Assembly: GCA_018105865.1 (NCBI GenBank)
Contig: CM030870.1
Coordinates: 1,924,001 to 1,988,000 of the forward strand
Source of the DNA: Metaphire vulgaris
Taxonomy: Eukaryota; Annelida; Clitellata; Crassiclitellata; Megascolecidae
Direction of reading: 5' to 3'
Length of the DNA stretch: 64,000 bases
Shown: piece after piece, positions 20,525 to 32,269 of the stretch
Numbering within the stretch: the stretch's first letter is position 1
Layout: each line of letters starts with the position of its first letter
The notes under the pieces: model-generated
The model's input: only the letters and a program-made list of their open reading frames with translations
Told to the model about the DNA's origin: nothing
The model's database searches: none
Translations under genes and position numbers: made by a program

Positions 20525-23440
20525 GTTTATTTATTTATTTATTTCTAGACAATTTCTCCAGCGCAGTAAACAAGACCTACAACAAAAGCACTTTCACATA
20601 ATTCTATCAGTTAAATCCTATATTAAATAGGTGTGTTTTTAAGTACCTAAGAAAGGATTCCGCAGAGACAGCTCCCGACACAACGTCAGGTAACGAGTTC
20701 CACAGTAACGGATTCCCTTTGGAGAATGACCTTTCTCCAAACTTGGAGGTCTTTGACGGAGGAGGGACAAGCAGTAGGACTCGACGACTCGACCAAAGCT
20801 TCATTCTCGATTCGTTCGACGTCGTTCGCTGCACCTGCGCACTCAGATATTCTGGGCAGTATGGGTCGTAAAGGGCTCGGAAAGTGAGCCAACAACGCTT
20901 GTAAACAATACGCTATTGAATGCGTAACCAGTGGAGGCAATCTCTCAGCAATGGCGTGATTGGTCATTCCAGCGACAACCGAAGACCACTCATGCAGTCA
21001 GATTCAGTATGGACTGAAGTCGATTTAGCTTGTTTTCCAGTAGGCCTAGCAAGACACTGTTACAGTAGTCCATTCTTGACAAGACAAAGGCCCGTACAAG
21101 CTGAACAGCCGCACTCACCGTTAGGTAGCGCCGAACCAGCTTGACCCTCCGTATCTGGTAATGACAGCATCGGATAACATTGTTGATGTGTGCATCAAAC
21201 GACAGCGTTTCGTCCAAAAGCACACGTAAGAGACGCACACTAGAGATGTGCGGGTACAGCAAAATGCCTACCCTACCCGTACCTGGGCAAAAACGTTTTT
21301 ACCTTACCCGTACCCGACCTGTACCCGAAAGCTGTGTACCCTACCTGTACCTGTCCCCGACATTGGTAGGAATTTGGAACATTTCACACTGATATTTAAT
21401 CCTGCTACATTTTAAATATTGCATTCAGCACATGAGAGATTTAGGCTGCATCTTACTTCTTCGTCCCACCCTGTACTGCATCAGTTATACTACAGTAATT
21501 GCAGTTACACCTTCCCTTTGTCATCCAGGGCAGCTCGGCTAGGGGCTACTGGCTACCATCAATTACGGTTGAAAGTATATACCACCCAATCACCTATATA
21601 ATATCGATTTGCATTGTACTATATTGATTGGGCGCCGGGGGAGGCGGTAAAGGATACTGTATTTTCATTCGCCCATCATGATGAGGTATCCGAGCTACCC
21701 TGAACGAAATTGGGATAACTAATTCATTGTAAATTAGCACGCATGTTTAGATTAGGACAATTCTAGGACTTAGGAATCAGGGTCATCCACTTGGCAAATA
21801 GTAGGCCCGGGTTCTCTCTGGGGTTCTGGACTCTGGACTACTGGTTGGTAACATTGTGTAATACAACTAGTCAGCTAGCCTAAGCCTACATGAATGTCGG
21901 ACATGGATTAGAACTTCTAGAAGACTCGATGGGCTTGTTTAAAATATTTAGTGGATATAGTTTAGCTATGAGCAGGCATTAGAGCTGAAGTTAAACAACA
22001 AAACTTTACCAAAAGAACTTTCTCACTGGAGGAGTCAGAGGACGTCATTAAAATTATAGATTTATTATTATACACTACTTTACTGATGATGTCAGATGAC
22101 GTCATCTGTATTTCCTTTATGCTTTCAGTAAGTCAAATGCATGCTGTCTGACAAACTGAGCGCGATATACAAGTTACACTAATACACTTTACTCAATAAT
22201 ATTTTTCTATTACTGTATTGCTAATTTGCTATAGTAGTGAGAAATGAAAATATAATTTTTTCAGGTAAAAGCGGGTATACCCGTACCCGTAGCACTATAC
22301 CCGTACCTGTAGCGCTATACCCGTACCCGAAAAAATGTGTACCCGACCCATACCCGCAGGTACGGGTAGTGTATACCCACGGGTAAGGGTATACCTGCAC
22401 ATCCCTAACACACACTCACCACAGGAATAATAGTAACATCACCAACGATGAAAGGGACTCGACTCAGCAACTTCCTTCTTTCTGGAGTGCTGATCCAGAG
22501 GAATTCCGTCTTATCTGGATTCAAGGCCAGACGATTTTCTTCTGTCCACCTTATAATTGCAGATATGCAATTCGTGAAGGACATCCGAAGTCGATCTGCG
22601 TCCAACGGCATGCACGAGGAATAAATTTGCCCATCATCAGCATAGGAGTGTGATGACAAGCCAAAAGCCTTGATGATTGAGCTAAAGTCCACAACGTATA
22701 AGATGAAAAGTAAGGGCCCCAGGACCGATCCTTGCGGGACTTCATGGTGGACCTGGCTCTTCGGGGACATTACACCATACAGCTTGTGTTCTTTCGGTGA
22801 GGTAGCTCCTCATCCACTGAAGTGACTGGCCTGCCAGTCCATACAATGTTTCGAGCTGACGGATGAGAATCTGATGATCAACTGTGTCAAATGCAGCCGA
22901 GAGATTGAGCAGACAGAGAAGTGCAACTCGCCCATTTGCAGTCGCGTCCACCAGGTCACTGAATATTTTCAGAATGGCTGTTTCGGTGGAGTGTCCACCA
23001 CGATAGGCTGAATGTTCTTGCAGCATCAGTCCATTCACACTCAGAAAACTGACCAGCCGCTTGTTGACAATCCTCTCTAGTAGCTTGGCTAGAAAAGGCA
23101 GTTTGGAGACCGGTCTATAATTGGAGACATCAGACTGGTCAAGTCCCAACCATTTCAGATGCGGAGTAACAATTGCTTGCTTCCAAGTTGTTGGAAATTC
23201 TCCTGATTCCAGAGAGACAGCCATAAGCATTGTCAGGAATGGCGCCAGTACATCAATGGACTCCTTCAAGAGCCACATAGGCAGCGGGTCAGAGGCACTG
23301 CTTATTCTGTGACGAACGCACGGAGACGAGTACTTCTTCCAGCGTCGGGTTGGAGAAAGCAGTGAGACATGGACCTTTATAGTTAGAGAAAGTTACCGAC
23401 CCCGCACTCGCAGTCTTTCCTCGTGTTCCTCTGATCTTGT
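20525..23440 (-). pseudogene. CR1/L2-type retrotransposon, minus strand, split by a hAT element
   Basis: From right to left: PLPMWLLKESIDVLAPFLTM, NYRPVSKLPFLAKLLERIVN, LLNLSAAFDTVDHQILIRQL (palm A), [20 protein letters not shown] (palm B), SHSYADDGQIYSS (palm C, ADD), RWTEENRLALNPDKTEFLWI, the hAT insertion at 21241-22407, then VRLLRVLLDETLSFDAHINN, RMDYCNSVLLGLLENKLNRL, and a 3' tail ending in (TAAA)n at 20527-20545. Removing the hAT element plus one 8-bp repeat joins IIPVVSV to RLLRVLLDETLS in frame. The endonuclease is missing and a few frameshifts are present, but the reverse transcriptase core looks relatively well kept. Confidence 0.88.
21241..22407. mobile_element. hAT-type element, 1167 bp, with TACCCGTACC-type subterminal repeats
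   Basis: Inverted termini TAGAGATGTGCGGGTA and, at the right, the complement TAGGGATGTGCAGGTA. The 8-bp flanks are ACGCACAC (21233-21240) and ACACACAC (22408-22415), one mismatch. The outer 130 bp at each end are packed with CCCGTACC units in inverted arrangement. There is no transposase. It sits inside the CR1 reverse transcriptase on the minus strand. Confidence 0.86.
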
Positions 23441-23649
23441 CATCAGTTATGGTCATCATTTATTCACTTTTCACTGTTTATGTCGAATCTACCGGGCATT
23501 ATCTTCTTCTGATCTTTTTGTCAGCAAGTGGTTTTCAGAATGCGGTGAACCAGTTCATCTAAGTCTCCCATACACAAAGACTTTTGGAACCTGGCCAAAT
23601 GTACAAGTTGTCTCATGACCTATCATTGCATTTGCAGTGGTTTTGACCC
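23441..23649. other. Intron 6 stretch between retrotransposon copies
   Basis: Degenerate sequence, probably the endonuclease-side part of the + strand CR1 fragment that follows; no clear box is visible. Confidence 0.35.
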
Positions 23650-24060
23650 CTCTGTATGCCACATCATTGCCTAGCTGTGAAACTGTCCCATGATGCAGAC
23701 ACCTGAGGCACTATCATTGTCAACATCGAAGCTCTCTCTTCTGACTTTTGTCAGCTCATCGAACCAGTCATCTAGTCTCCCATACCTGATGGTGATGGCC
23801 TCTTCTCGCTCTGTGAAACTGCCATGAGACACCTGATTGAGAAGCACGCGCCACTTCGAACCATCTATACATCGAGACTTCACTCTTCTCCATGGTTCAA
23901 CGAAGATTGCCGTGCTGCAAAAGCCAAGCGATGTCGGCTTGAAAGGCATTTTAAGCATCTCCTGTCACCTGAAACACTGGAGGCTTGGCGCCCACACTCA
24001 AGGACATTCCAGCAACATTTCCAAGATGAGTTCAAGTGACCACTAGCTGATTTAGAAACT
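23650..24060 (+). pseudogene. CR1/L2-type element, endonuclease-RT linker fragment
   Basis: GLFSLCETAMRHLIEKHAPL then RTIYTSRLHSSPWFNEDCRA and AKAKRCRLERHFKH is the linker between endonuclease and reverse transcriptase; the same text recurs at 27902-28080 (LRTIYTSKHHSAPWFDEDCR). A second, partial copy of one family. Confidence 0.72.
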
Positions 24061-24805
24061 TGCATGAGGAATTGCACTATTCCATCTCGCTCCTCTAACA
24101 GAACCTCAGCGAAATAAGGCTTCTCAACACCAATCCGTAGGACCAGAAATCCTGTCATGCAATTGAAGTTCGCGTATTCCCACTAGGAACAACATGGGGT
24201 GGTCGCAGTGCGGGCAAGAACCTACTTTGCTCTAGCTATGCCTGTCTGATCGACCTCAGAAACTGTATGAGTGATCGCGCTGATCCATATTGCACCTCTA
24301 ACAGAACTCCAACGAAAAAACGTTTCTCAACACTACTTTGTGGATCCAGTCACTATGTCACGTGTCAAAGTTCAGCATATTAGCTGTTTATCTATAGTGG
24401 TAGGCATAAAGAATCCGGAACCTGGCCAGGCATACATGCTCTCACAAGATCTGTTATTGCACTTGAGGTCGTCTCGAGTCACCCTTGACTCCTATGTACA
24501 ACATATTATCACCCAGCTGCGAATAACAAAGTATTGCTGCCATGTGGGAAAGAGCTCTAGGTGCAGACCTACTTTATATTCCAACTATGCCTATCTATCT
24601 GCAGGCACAGCATCTCACCTGCACCTGTGATGACAACAACAGTCACCATCATCCATTTTGTGACTATCAGGCAATACCGATCGCTATTGGAAACCATGCA
24701 AGAAATTGTGCTGTTCCACCTTGCTCCCATAATGGAGCTAGGGGAGCCCCAGCGAAAAACCATTTTTTGGCACTAATTCGTAGTGTTAGTAACTCTGTCG
24801 CACAG
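24061..24805. repeat. Degenerate repeated segments upstream of the CR1 endonuclease
   Basis: Three similar segments (24061-24170, 24270-24345, 24695-24790) share CTCTAACAGAAC(C)TC(A/C)(G/A)CGAA-like text followed by TTCTCAACAC or equivalent. They look like repeated 5' UTR or ORF1-region pieces of the CR1 copy that continues at 24806. Open frames here have no recognisable domain. Confidence 0.4.
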
Positions 24806-24875
24806 TCAAAGTTCTGTGTTTTCAATACTAGCTCTATCGGCAACAAATTCTTGTCTATATCATCATGGATAGTTG

Positions 24876-25338
24876 GGTTCCCTGTCACTTCCTGGACCGT
24901 CACTTCCTGGACCGTCACTTCCTGGACCGTCACTTCCTGGACCGTCATTGTAAATGGAAGTAAATAGGTATATAGGTAGGTAGGTAGGTAGGTTGGGGCT
25001 GTCCATTGTGTCAACAATTTTTGGGCAGTTTTTACCCCTCCGCCCAGTGTAGGTGGTAAAAATAGTTCCAACGATTCAAAATTTGAATAGTTCTAGTTCA
25101 CTGTTCCACTGCTTACTCAAACCATTGTAAGGAAGTAAGTAAAATATCTCGAATTTCTATATTATATATTCTAAGTAAGTAATTCTAAGTATTATTGCAG
25201 ATCACAACGATTTGTATATCATAGTGTATACACTTGTTTACATACACATAACAGATAGAACATTATGAACGGTCCAGGAAGTGACGGTCCAGGAAGTGAC
25301 GGTCCAGGAAGTGACGGTCCAGGAAGTGACGGGACACC
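24876..25338. mobile_element. Foldback element B (15-bp repeat arms, perfect 9-bp duplication)
   Basis: 463 bp. The left arm is four tandem GTCACTTCCTGGACC units (24884-24943); the right arm is the same array inverted (25273-25331). Termini: GGTTCCCTGTCACTTCC at the left, and GGTGTCCCGTCACTTCC read from the right. Flanked by GGATAGTTG at 24867-24875 and 25339-25347, a perfect 9-bp duplication. The interior has a TAGG run at 24971-24993 and no coding sequence. Removing the element plus one repeat joins the endonuclease frame as SSWIV-DRDFFALL. Confidence 0.93.
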
Positions 25339-25794
25339 GGATAGTTGATAGGGATTTTTTGCTTTACTGCCCTCATAGAGATGTGGCATTCCTCATCTGT
25401 TAGTAGGGATTTATTAACATACACCCCATCTGGCTATTCCTTTACTGAATTTGCACGCCCCACTCATGACAATACATGTATTGCAACAAACCATGGCAAC
25501 GTGTGTCTCTTCTATCATGTAACATATAAAGCATTTACAATCAACACTTCAGTCTACCCGATCTTCGAACACCTCTGCATCCACCTTGATGGCAGTGGAC
25601 TCAACCTTCTCGTTGTACTGTATAGACCTGGTTCCCAGTAAGCAACTGATAGCTTTCTTAACGATGTTTCTCAGCTGCTAGAGCAAGTCATCATGAGTTC
25701 ATGACGCCAATCATGCTCCTTGGCAACCTGAATTTACACTCTGACATGCCAGATGATCCTCTATTGGCCAAATTTGTTTCACTTCTTAAGTAAG

Positions 25795-27660
25795 TAAGTA
25801 AGTAGAGCAAGACCGAAGCTGCAATTTGCAGTATCGGCCGAAGCTGGGGCCGAATATGCAGTCCTACATTCGGCCAAAGCTGAAGCTAAGCCGAAGCTGT
25901 CTGTAATAGATTCGGCCGAAGCCGAAGCTATTGACATGCAGTCCTGAAAATTAGCTAAGCAGCTACGAAGAGTCATTTTGGAGATGCAAACAAAATACGT
26001 GACTGATATGAAATATGAGCAGAAGTTAATTTTCTCACTTGTTAACTGAGAGTGACTTTTTACATAGGTTAGGCCTATAGAAAAAAACACATGAATAATA
26101 AAAAGTGTAAATGACCTCAGACTCGATTTTACTAAAGAAAATCCAAATAGCATTTGTAAGCGCCATTTCCAACGTCGAGTATCACTTCGAAACGAAGAAT
26201 GCAACTTAAATATAATGCAACCGTTCAACATGACAGCTATTAGTTAATCGAATAAGGGGTTCTATTCAGGGGCTTCACAAGCTCCGAGTTCTATTCACCC
26301 AAACACAGACGTTGTTATATATAGGTCTATGCAGTGCCAGTAACAATGCGATAAAGTCTGTAGTCATAAGTCCTTTGATAAATAAAGCCGTCATTATCAG
26401 TTCGCAAACCCGGCTGTGGCCGTTGCGAGCACCCCACCGATTTCAATTATGTTCAGTTTCCTATGCCTATGCAAATGTTAATCCGAAGTCACGAGATATT
26501 TGCATACGACCTTTGAAACTAAACGATTCAAAGCATTGGAATCGGCAATCGAAATTGATCAATTAAGGTTATTATAGTCACTTGACTCACTTCCTTCAAA
26601 CCGTCTGCTCCATCACATCCCCCCTTAATCCTCTTATGACCTCCAATTACATTAATGATCCATGTTAACTATTAAAAGCAAATTCTACAATTGCTCTATT
26701 GAACATTATTTGTTAGGCTTCTCAGTCACTCAACATTTGAAATTGAATTCGAGAGAGTGTACGTAAACATCGTAAGCAAGACTTTATAACAACGAAAACC
26801 TTTTACAGTCGTAATTTATACGACGCCAAATGTTCGGCTTATGGCCGATACTCATACTTAGTTAAGGCCGAACCCGAACATTATGAAAGCGATTAGGCCG
26901 AAGCCGAATGTTGGCCGAATATGAATAATTCCTTAGATTCGGCGCCGAAGCCGAAGCCGAACTTCAGTCTCGCTCTATAAGTAAGTAAGTAAGTTTATTG
27001 CTTCCAACTCATAGGCTGAATGTACAAGCTCACATACAGTCACTCATAGCACAGCAATCCAAAAAACAGTAAGTGTCTTTAGGTCATCAAAATACAAGCC
27101 AAAGTGTCATACTTAATATAAAACAATCTATTTGAAAAACCTAGTATACAATCAAATTTTATGTCTTAAATCTAAGAGCAAGGAAATAAAATTATTCTTA
27201 TTAAGAATTTAATATCTTGCATGTTGGTAAATACATAAGTTGAAACAATAGGTACCAAAAGGGAACAATGTTCCCACAGGTAGGTACCCTAAGAATGTGT
27301 TAGTACCGTAATCAAGTACATTATAAATATGAAATAATTATCAGACGATTAACATAAGTCCTTGAGATATCAGAGTTCAATTAATTGGATAAGTTTCTTA
27401 CTTAGAAATTTAAAATTATAAATATGTAATAATTAGTAGACAAAATTAACATAAGTCATTGAGATAGCAATAACTTTAATAATTAATTAATTGGATCACT
27501 TTGTTATTCTGAGAGTAGTATATATTTTTTAATTTTTCTTTTAAATTCATTTAAATTTATTATATTAGTTATACAGGAGGGGAGAGCATTCCATATTCGA
27601 GACGCAAACATTTTTATAGTAAATAATCTAGTGTCTTCTTGACATATACAGCCTGAAACA
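25795..27660 (-). mobile_element. Non-LTR retroposon 3' end, minus strand, (CTTA)n tail split by a hAT element
   Basis: The body lies at 26995-27660: the complement reads TIKMFASRIWNALPSCITNI and NLNEFKRKIKKYIL, a C-terminal LWNSLP-type block. Its (TAAG)n tail is at 26978-26994 and again at 25787-25802, because a hAT element landed inside the tail. The whole interrupts the CR1 endonuclease after AKFVSLL. Confidence 0.7.
25803..26977. mobile_element. hAT-type element, 1175 bp, with GGCCGAAGC-type subterminal repeats
   Basis: Termini TAGAGCAAGACCGAAGCT at the left and TAGAGCGAGACTGAAGTT read from the right. Flanked by TAAGTAAG (25795-25802 and 26978-26985), an 8-bp duplication, although the site is a TAAG microsatellite so the duplication is not independent evidence. 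The outer 130-160 bp at both ends are built of GGCCGAAGC/GCCGAAGCTGAAGC units in inverted arrangement. No transposase. Length and plan closely resemble 21241-22407. Confidence 0.75.
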
Positions 27661-28339
27661 GAGGATCTACTCACCTACAGATTCTGCAGGACTTACACTT
27701 GACATCGTCATCATCCAACAGGACGTCGATGTCCTAAACTTATGTGTCAATCCACCTGGGATTTACTCTGATCACTGAGGGGATGCACTGTACTGTCTGG
27801 GATGATCATCCAAAGGCACGCCATGTCCATTGTTGCTCATGGTGTCAATTCGACATCAAAGCTTTCTCTTCTGACTTCACCAACTCATCAAACCAGTCAT
27901 CCAGTCCCCATACCTGATGTCGACGGCCTCTTCTCACTCTGTGATACTGCCATGAGACAATTGATTGAGAAGCATGCGCCACTTAGAACCATCTATACAT
28001 CCAAGCATCACTCTGCTCCATGGTTCGACGAAGATTGCCGTGCTGCAAAAGCCAAGAGACGTCGACTTGAAAGACTTTAAAGGCATCTCCCATCACCTGA
28101 GATCTGGAGACTTGGCACCTACACTCAAGGTCAGTACAGCAACTTTTTCAAGACGAGTTCAAACGGCACTATTCACGGGAAATTTAAAGCTGCAGAAGAA
28201 AAGGCAATCTGGGCTAAAGGCGATTGCCTTGCCAAACCACCTCCGACCTCTGTATCACATTTCAAGGTCAATGACTTTACCACCCATTTTACAGAGAAGA
28301 TTGCTTGAATTCATCAGCAGACAATGCACCCGAGGCGGA

Positions 28340-28546
28340 GATTGCCTAAAGACCAACCCCTCATTTCTCCTTCAATCCACATTCAAGACATTCAAGAAGC
28401 ACCTTAAAACTGAGCTATTCATTAGATGCTATGATGTATTGTGACCACCTCTCTGTACTTATATAGGCAATTTTATTTCTGTTTCATATTGTTATTGTTA
28501 CGTGCCCTTGCAGTCGTTAGACATTATGTCACGTTAATCTTGTCGT

Positions 28547-28584
<38 letters not shown>

Positions 28585-28585
28585 C
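28340..28585 (+). mobile_element. Retroposon tail family X, copy 1
   Basis: CATTCAAGAAGCACCTTAAA at 28389, GTTATTGTTACGTGCCCTTG at 28491 and GTCGTTAGACATTATGTCAC, ending in (TAA)n at 28550-28583. The same unit recurs at 46388-46626 (+) and 60960-61420 (-). It reads LKTELFIRCYDVL, the end of a CR1-type ORF, then a 130-bp 3' UTR. It lies inside the CR1 linker, between TTHFTEKIA and PVTPIEIKALLSKLP. Confidence 0.75.
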
Positions 28586-30340
28586 CAGTAACACCAATTG
28601 AGATTAAAGCTCTACTATCTAAGTTGCCGAACAAGCAATCTTCACTTGATCCAATCCCTACCTGACTGGTATGCGAGGTTGCTGATGTCATCGCTCCTCT
28701 ACTTAGTCTGACATGCAACACTTCTCTGGACTCCGGGAACTGTGTTGATGCCTGCAAATTTTATATAGTCATTCCCCACCTAAAGAAGCCAGTGTTAGGT
28801 CAAGGAGATCTCAAATCTTTATGACCTGTTTTCATTCTGAGCTTTGTGTTGCAGCTTGTGGATCGAATAGTCGTAGCTCAATTTGCTGAGTTTGCCGAGC
28901 GCAATCATCTCTTCCCTGTCCATCAATCAGCACATCAACGATTTCACTCCACAGAAACAGTGGTGACCAAAGTCCACAATGACCTCGTGCACACCATAGA
29001 CGATGGCAAGGTCACCGCACTCGTACTACTTGACCTTAGCTCGGCTTTCGACGCGGTCAATCACAACATATTGCTCCGTTTCCTGGAGGAACAATTTGGA
29101 GTCAGCGAAGTTTCCCTTAGCTGGTTTCGTTCTCACCTCACTGGACGCAAGCAGACATTTTGCCACCTCAATGAGTCCTTGCCTGCGCTGTTTCTTGAGC
29201 GCTTCGTGCCCCAGGGCTTGTCTCTGGGACTTCTTCTAGCGAATGCCTCGGCGAGGTAGGATCTTTAGTTTCTCCAATGGAATTGGGTACTTACGAGGTG
29301 CACCACTAGAAGGTCAATCCAATGCACCCCTCTCTGGGACTGATTGCCTTCATCACATACATGGAAGACTTCTGCTTCATTTTTCAACGTCATGACCTTC
29401 TCCACCATATATGCACTGACGATAAACAGATCTATGACCATGTGTTAAAGATGTCGGTCTTGCTCTCGGTCATCTTAAACAATGTATCACAGAGGTCCAA
29501 GAGTGGTGCTTTTCGCATCGATTGCAACTCAATGCTTCTAAGACTGGGCTTGCATGGATTGGATCACATCACAACATGCGTAGACTGTCCAACACTGACT
29601 GCAACCTGGCACTTCAGAGCACAATGTCCACCCATCTACCATCGTCTTATATCCCGGAGTACTGTTTTACAATAAACTGACCATGAAGCAGCATGTTTTA
29701 CAGTTAACAAAGAGCTGCCTCTGTCACATACGACGCTTCTGCCTGATCTGCCGAATCTCTGACAAAGAAGTTGCCTCGCAATTGGTTTCTGCGTTTGTCC
29801 TATCTAGACTGGACTAATGCAATTCCGTCCTTACCAGCCTTCCAAAGTCTGATCTGGCCACTCTGCAGCGAGTACAAAATGCTGCTGCACGTCTAGTACA
29901 TGGCCTGAAGCTTAGAGACCATGTCACCCCTGTGCTTTGTGACCTTCATTGGCTTCCCATCTAGACATGGATACAGTATAACTATGCATACTGATGCTTT
30001 GCACATGACATGGTCTTTGCCTGACCTACCTGACTGATCTGCTCCAGCCAATATCAATTGCCAGAGGTAGACTAGGTTTACGATCTGCCTCTACCAGCCA
30101 ATACCATAAACCTCGTCTCCGGACAATTATGGGACAGCAAGCTTTCTTGTAGACTAGACTCCTTGCTTGGAATGCCCTTCCACCAGCACTACAGAACCAA
30201 GAGTCACCTGTTGCTTTCTCCAATCAGTTGAAGAGCCTCCTTTTTAACTGTGCTTATTATTGACACTATAATGTGCTTGTGCACATTAGACATTAAACAT
30301 TGAACAGGCACAGTATAAATAGCTAATGCAGTATAAATAG

Positions 30341-30972
30341 CTAATGTATTTGTCTAGACAAATTATGAGAGCATGCTATTTTTAAAAGTTTCTTTAAAAG
30401 AATTTTATGAATGTTGAATTTTAATTATCAGAAAAATAATAAGTGATTTTGGTGCATCATCCTATGATCTAAGACAAAATATGCTGATAATCATGTACAC
30501 CATGTGAAATCAGCTAAAAGGAGACTGAAAGATCAGCAAATTTGAGAGGATGTACTAGTTCCAAAAGAAACAGAAACATTATCTGGTGGAATTATATGGA
30601 AATACATCTATCAGTGATACGGTGATACCTACCTCCAACATTCTCCATTTACCTAACACTCAAGAATTTCTTCTGCCTCTTGTCGATTGAACCACACCTC
30701 ATAACGCAAAATGATCTGAATGACCTTGTCAGGGATCTAGGTATCCCTAAGAATTAAGCAGAGTTCTTGGATTCCAGACTATAACCGGTGAACCTAATGA
30801 CAGATGATGTCTGGATTTCTCTATTCAGGAACCATCAAAGTATTTTGTCACATTCTTCAGGGAAGGTGATCTGGTTACACACAGCAAATATCTGCAGTTT
30901 AATGGCAGCTTTTAATATCTCTTAAATCGAGAATTTATATTAATTCATCAATTCATCAAAGGCGAGTCTTGA
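30341..30972. other. Intron 6 stretch without a recognised feature
   Basis: I see no domain or terminal repeat. The open frames are short. Confidence 0.4.
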
Positions 30973-32025
30973 CCGTTAGCGGGGGAATTAATTTTTTCAA
31001 GTCGTTCCCAATCGGGGTAATTAATTTGGGGGAAAGGCGTTCATGTGAAAATGTGAACATACAAGTTTTAAACTTACTATATTTCAGGCTATATAGAAGC
31101 TAGAAAGATGCGGTTTCCACCGTTGTCTAGCATTTTTATTGCTCTTTCGAACCATCCTTGCCAAGAAAGAAAATTTTGGGGTAGGGTCCACCCTACAGCC
31201 CAAAATAGGACCCCCAACATTTTGGTCAAATTTTGGTCAAATTTTGTTCAAAGCCCCAGAGCAAAAAATTTTCTGAGGTAACCCCCAAACTGTGAGCAAG
31301 AAAGTTGTAAAGGAGTGTAATTTGAACAGAATAGTGCAAAAAGTTTGAAAATTGGACAAAGTTTGGGGTAGTTATGATTTTTCAAACCCTACTACTCATT
31401 GCTTGAAGAAATTACAATTTTGCAAACAGATTTTCAATCTGAAAAACCGAACAACTCAGTATATTTCAGGCTAATTAGAAGGTAAAAAGATGCGGTTTGC
31501 ACAGTTGTTTAGCATTTTTATTGCTCTTTCGAACCATCCGTGCCAAAAAAGAAACTTTTGGGGGTAGGGTCCACTCTACAGCCGAAAATCCAACCCCCTT
31601 CAAAAAAATTTCAAAGTGCAATAGCAAAAAATTTTCAGCGGTGACCCCCCAACTGTGAGCGAGAAAGTTTTAGGGCAGTGTAATTGGAACATAATAGTGC
31701 AAACATTTTGAAGATCGGGCCAAAATTGGCGGAGTTATGATTTTTCAAACCCCAGACTTGAGTCTTTTCAAGGCATTTCAATGCAAAATCTCAGCATTTG
31801 GACGATCAACGGCAAGTTTTCTTGCTTATATAGTCAACAACAGTGAAGAAAGTGCTGCCATCTATCGAATGGATAGTAACTAAATCAAATTGTTGCTTTG
31901 GGCGCTTTAAAACTTCAATGTCCGAGGTACACACATGCTTATGTGGCACGCCGTTTATAAACGGCGTTCTCCATTTGGATATGATTTTCGGGCGCCGTTT
32001 ATAGACGGCGTTAACCGGGAACAGG
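30973..32025 (-). mobile_element. piggyBac-like non-autonomous element, copy 1
   Basis: Reverse orientation relative to copies 2 and 3. The right end reads inward CCTGTTCCCGGTTAACGCC next to TTAA (32026-32029); the left end abuts TTGA (30969-30972), a likely mutated TTAA. It contains two tandem copies of a ~355-bp unit (about 31085-31395 and 31445-31750, each with the complement of GGTCCGATCTTCAAA) and two palindromes of the GCCGTTTATAAACGGC type at 31951-31967 and 31993-32009. No transposase. Confidence 0.65.
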
Positions 32026-32269
32026 TTAAAGCTGTCTTGCTGCATGATGGCAATGTGCAATGCACTACCGTCGCTTCTAATTGATCACATGGTCTATATG
32101 AAAGAAACTTGATAGCATGAAACAGCTTTTGAGATGCATAAACTATGACCACCATCTATGGTGGATCTATGGTGACTTAAAGGTGGATGCTCTCTTACTT
32201 AGTCTTCTGGGTAGATAAGAAAATAAAAATGTTTTGCATCTTCAGTATACATGCAAACATACATATTAC

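Larger units (their letters stand above)
24806..30340 (+). mobile_element. CR1/L2-type retrotransposon, nearly full length, with nested insertions
   Basis: One element can be followed across 5.5 kb. The endonuclease starts at 24812-24875 (NTSSIGNKFLSISSWIV), is broken by foldback element B, continues at 25348-25794 (LNLLVVLYRPGSQ, then PDDPLLAKFVSLL), is broken by a minus-strand retroposon tail carrying a hAT element (25795-27655), and continues with THRFCRTYT and YSDH-type boxes at 27660-27780. The linker and reverse transcriptase (27900-30250) are broken once more by a retroposon tail at 28340-28585. The reverse transcriptase shows LLDLSSAFDAVNHNILLRFL, SLSWFRSHLTGRKQTF, a CTDDKQIYDH catalytic box (TDD instead of ADD), and a tail near 30340. 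Many stops and frameshifts. Confidence 0.82.

Noticed and set aside
24886..25332. CRISPR-like array from regularly repeated 15-bp units
   Set aside because: Units are contiguous with no spacers, are inverted at the two ends, and the sequence is animal nuclear DNA.
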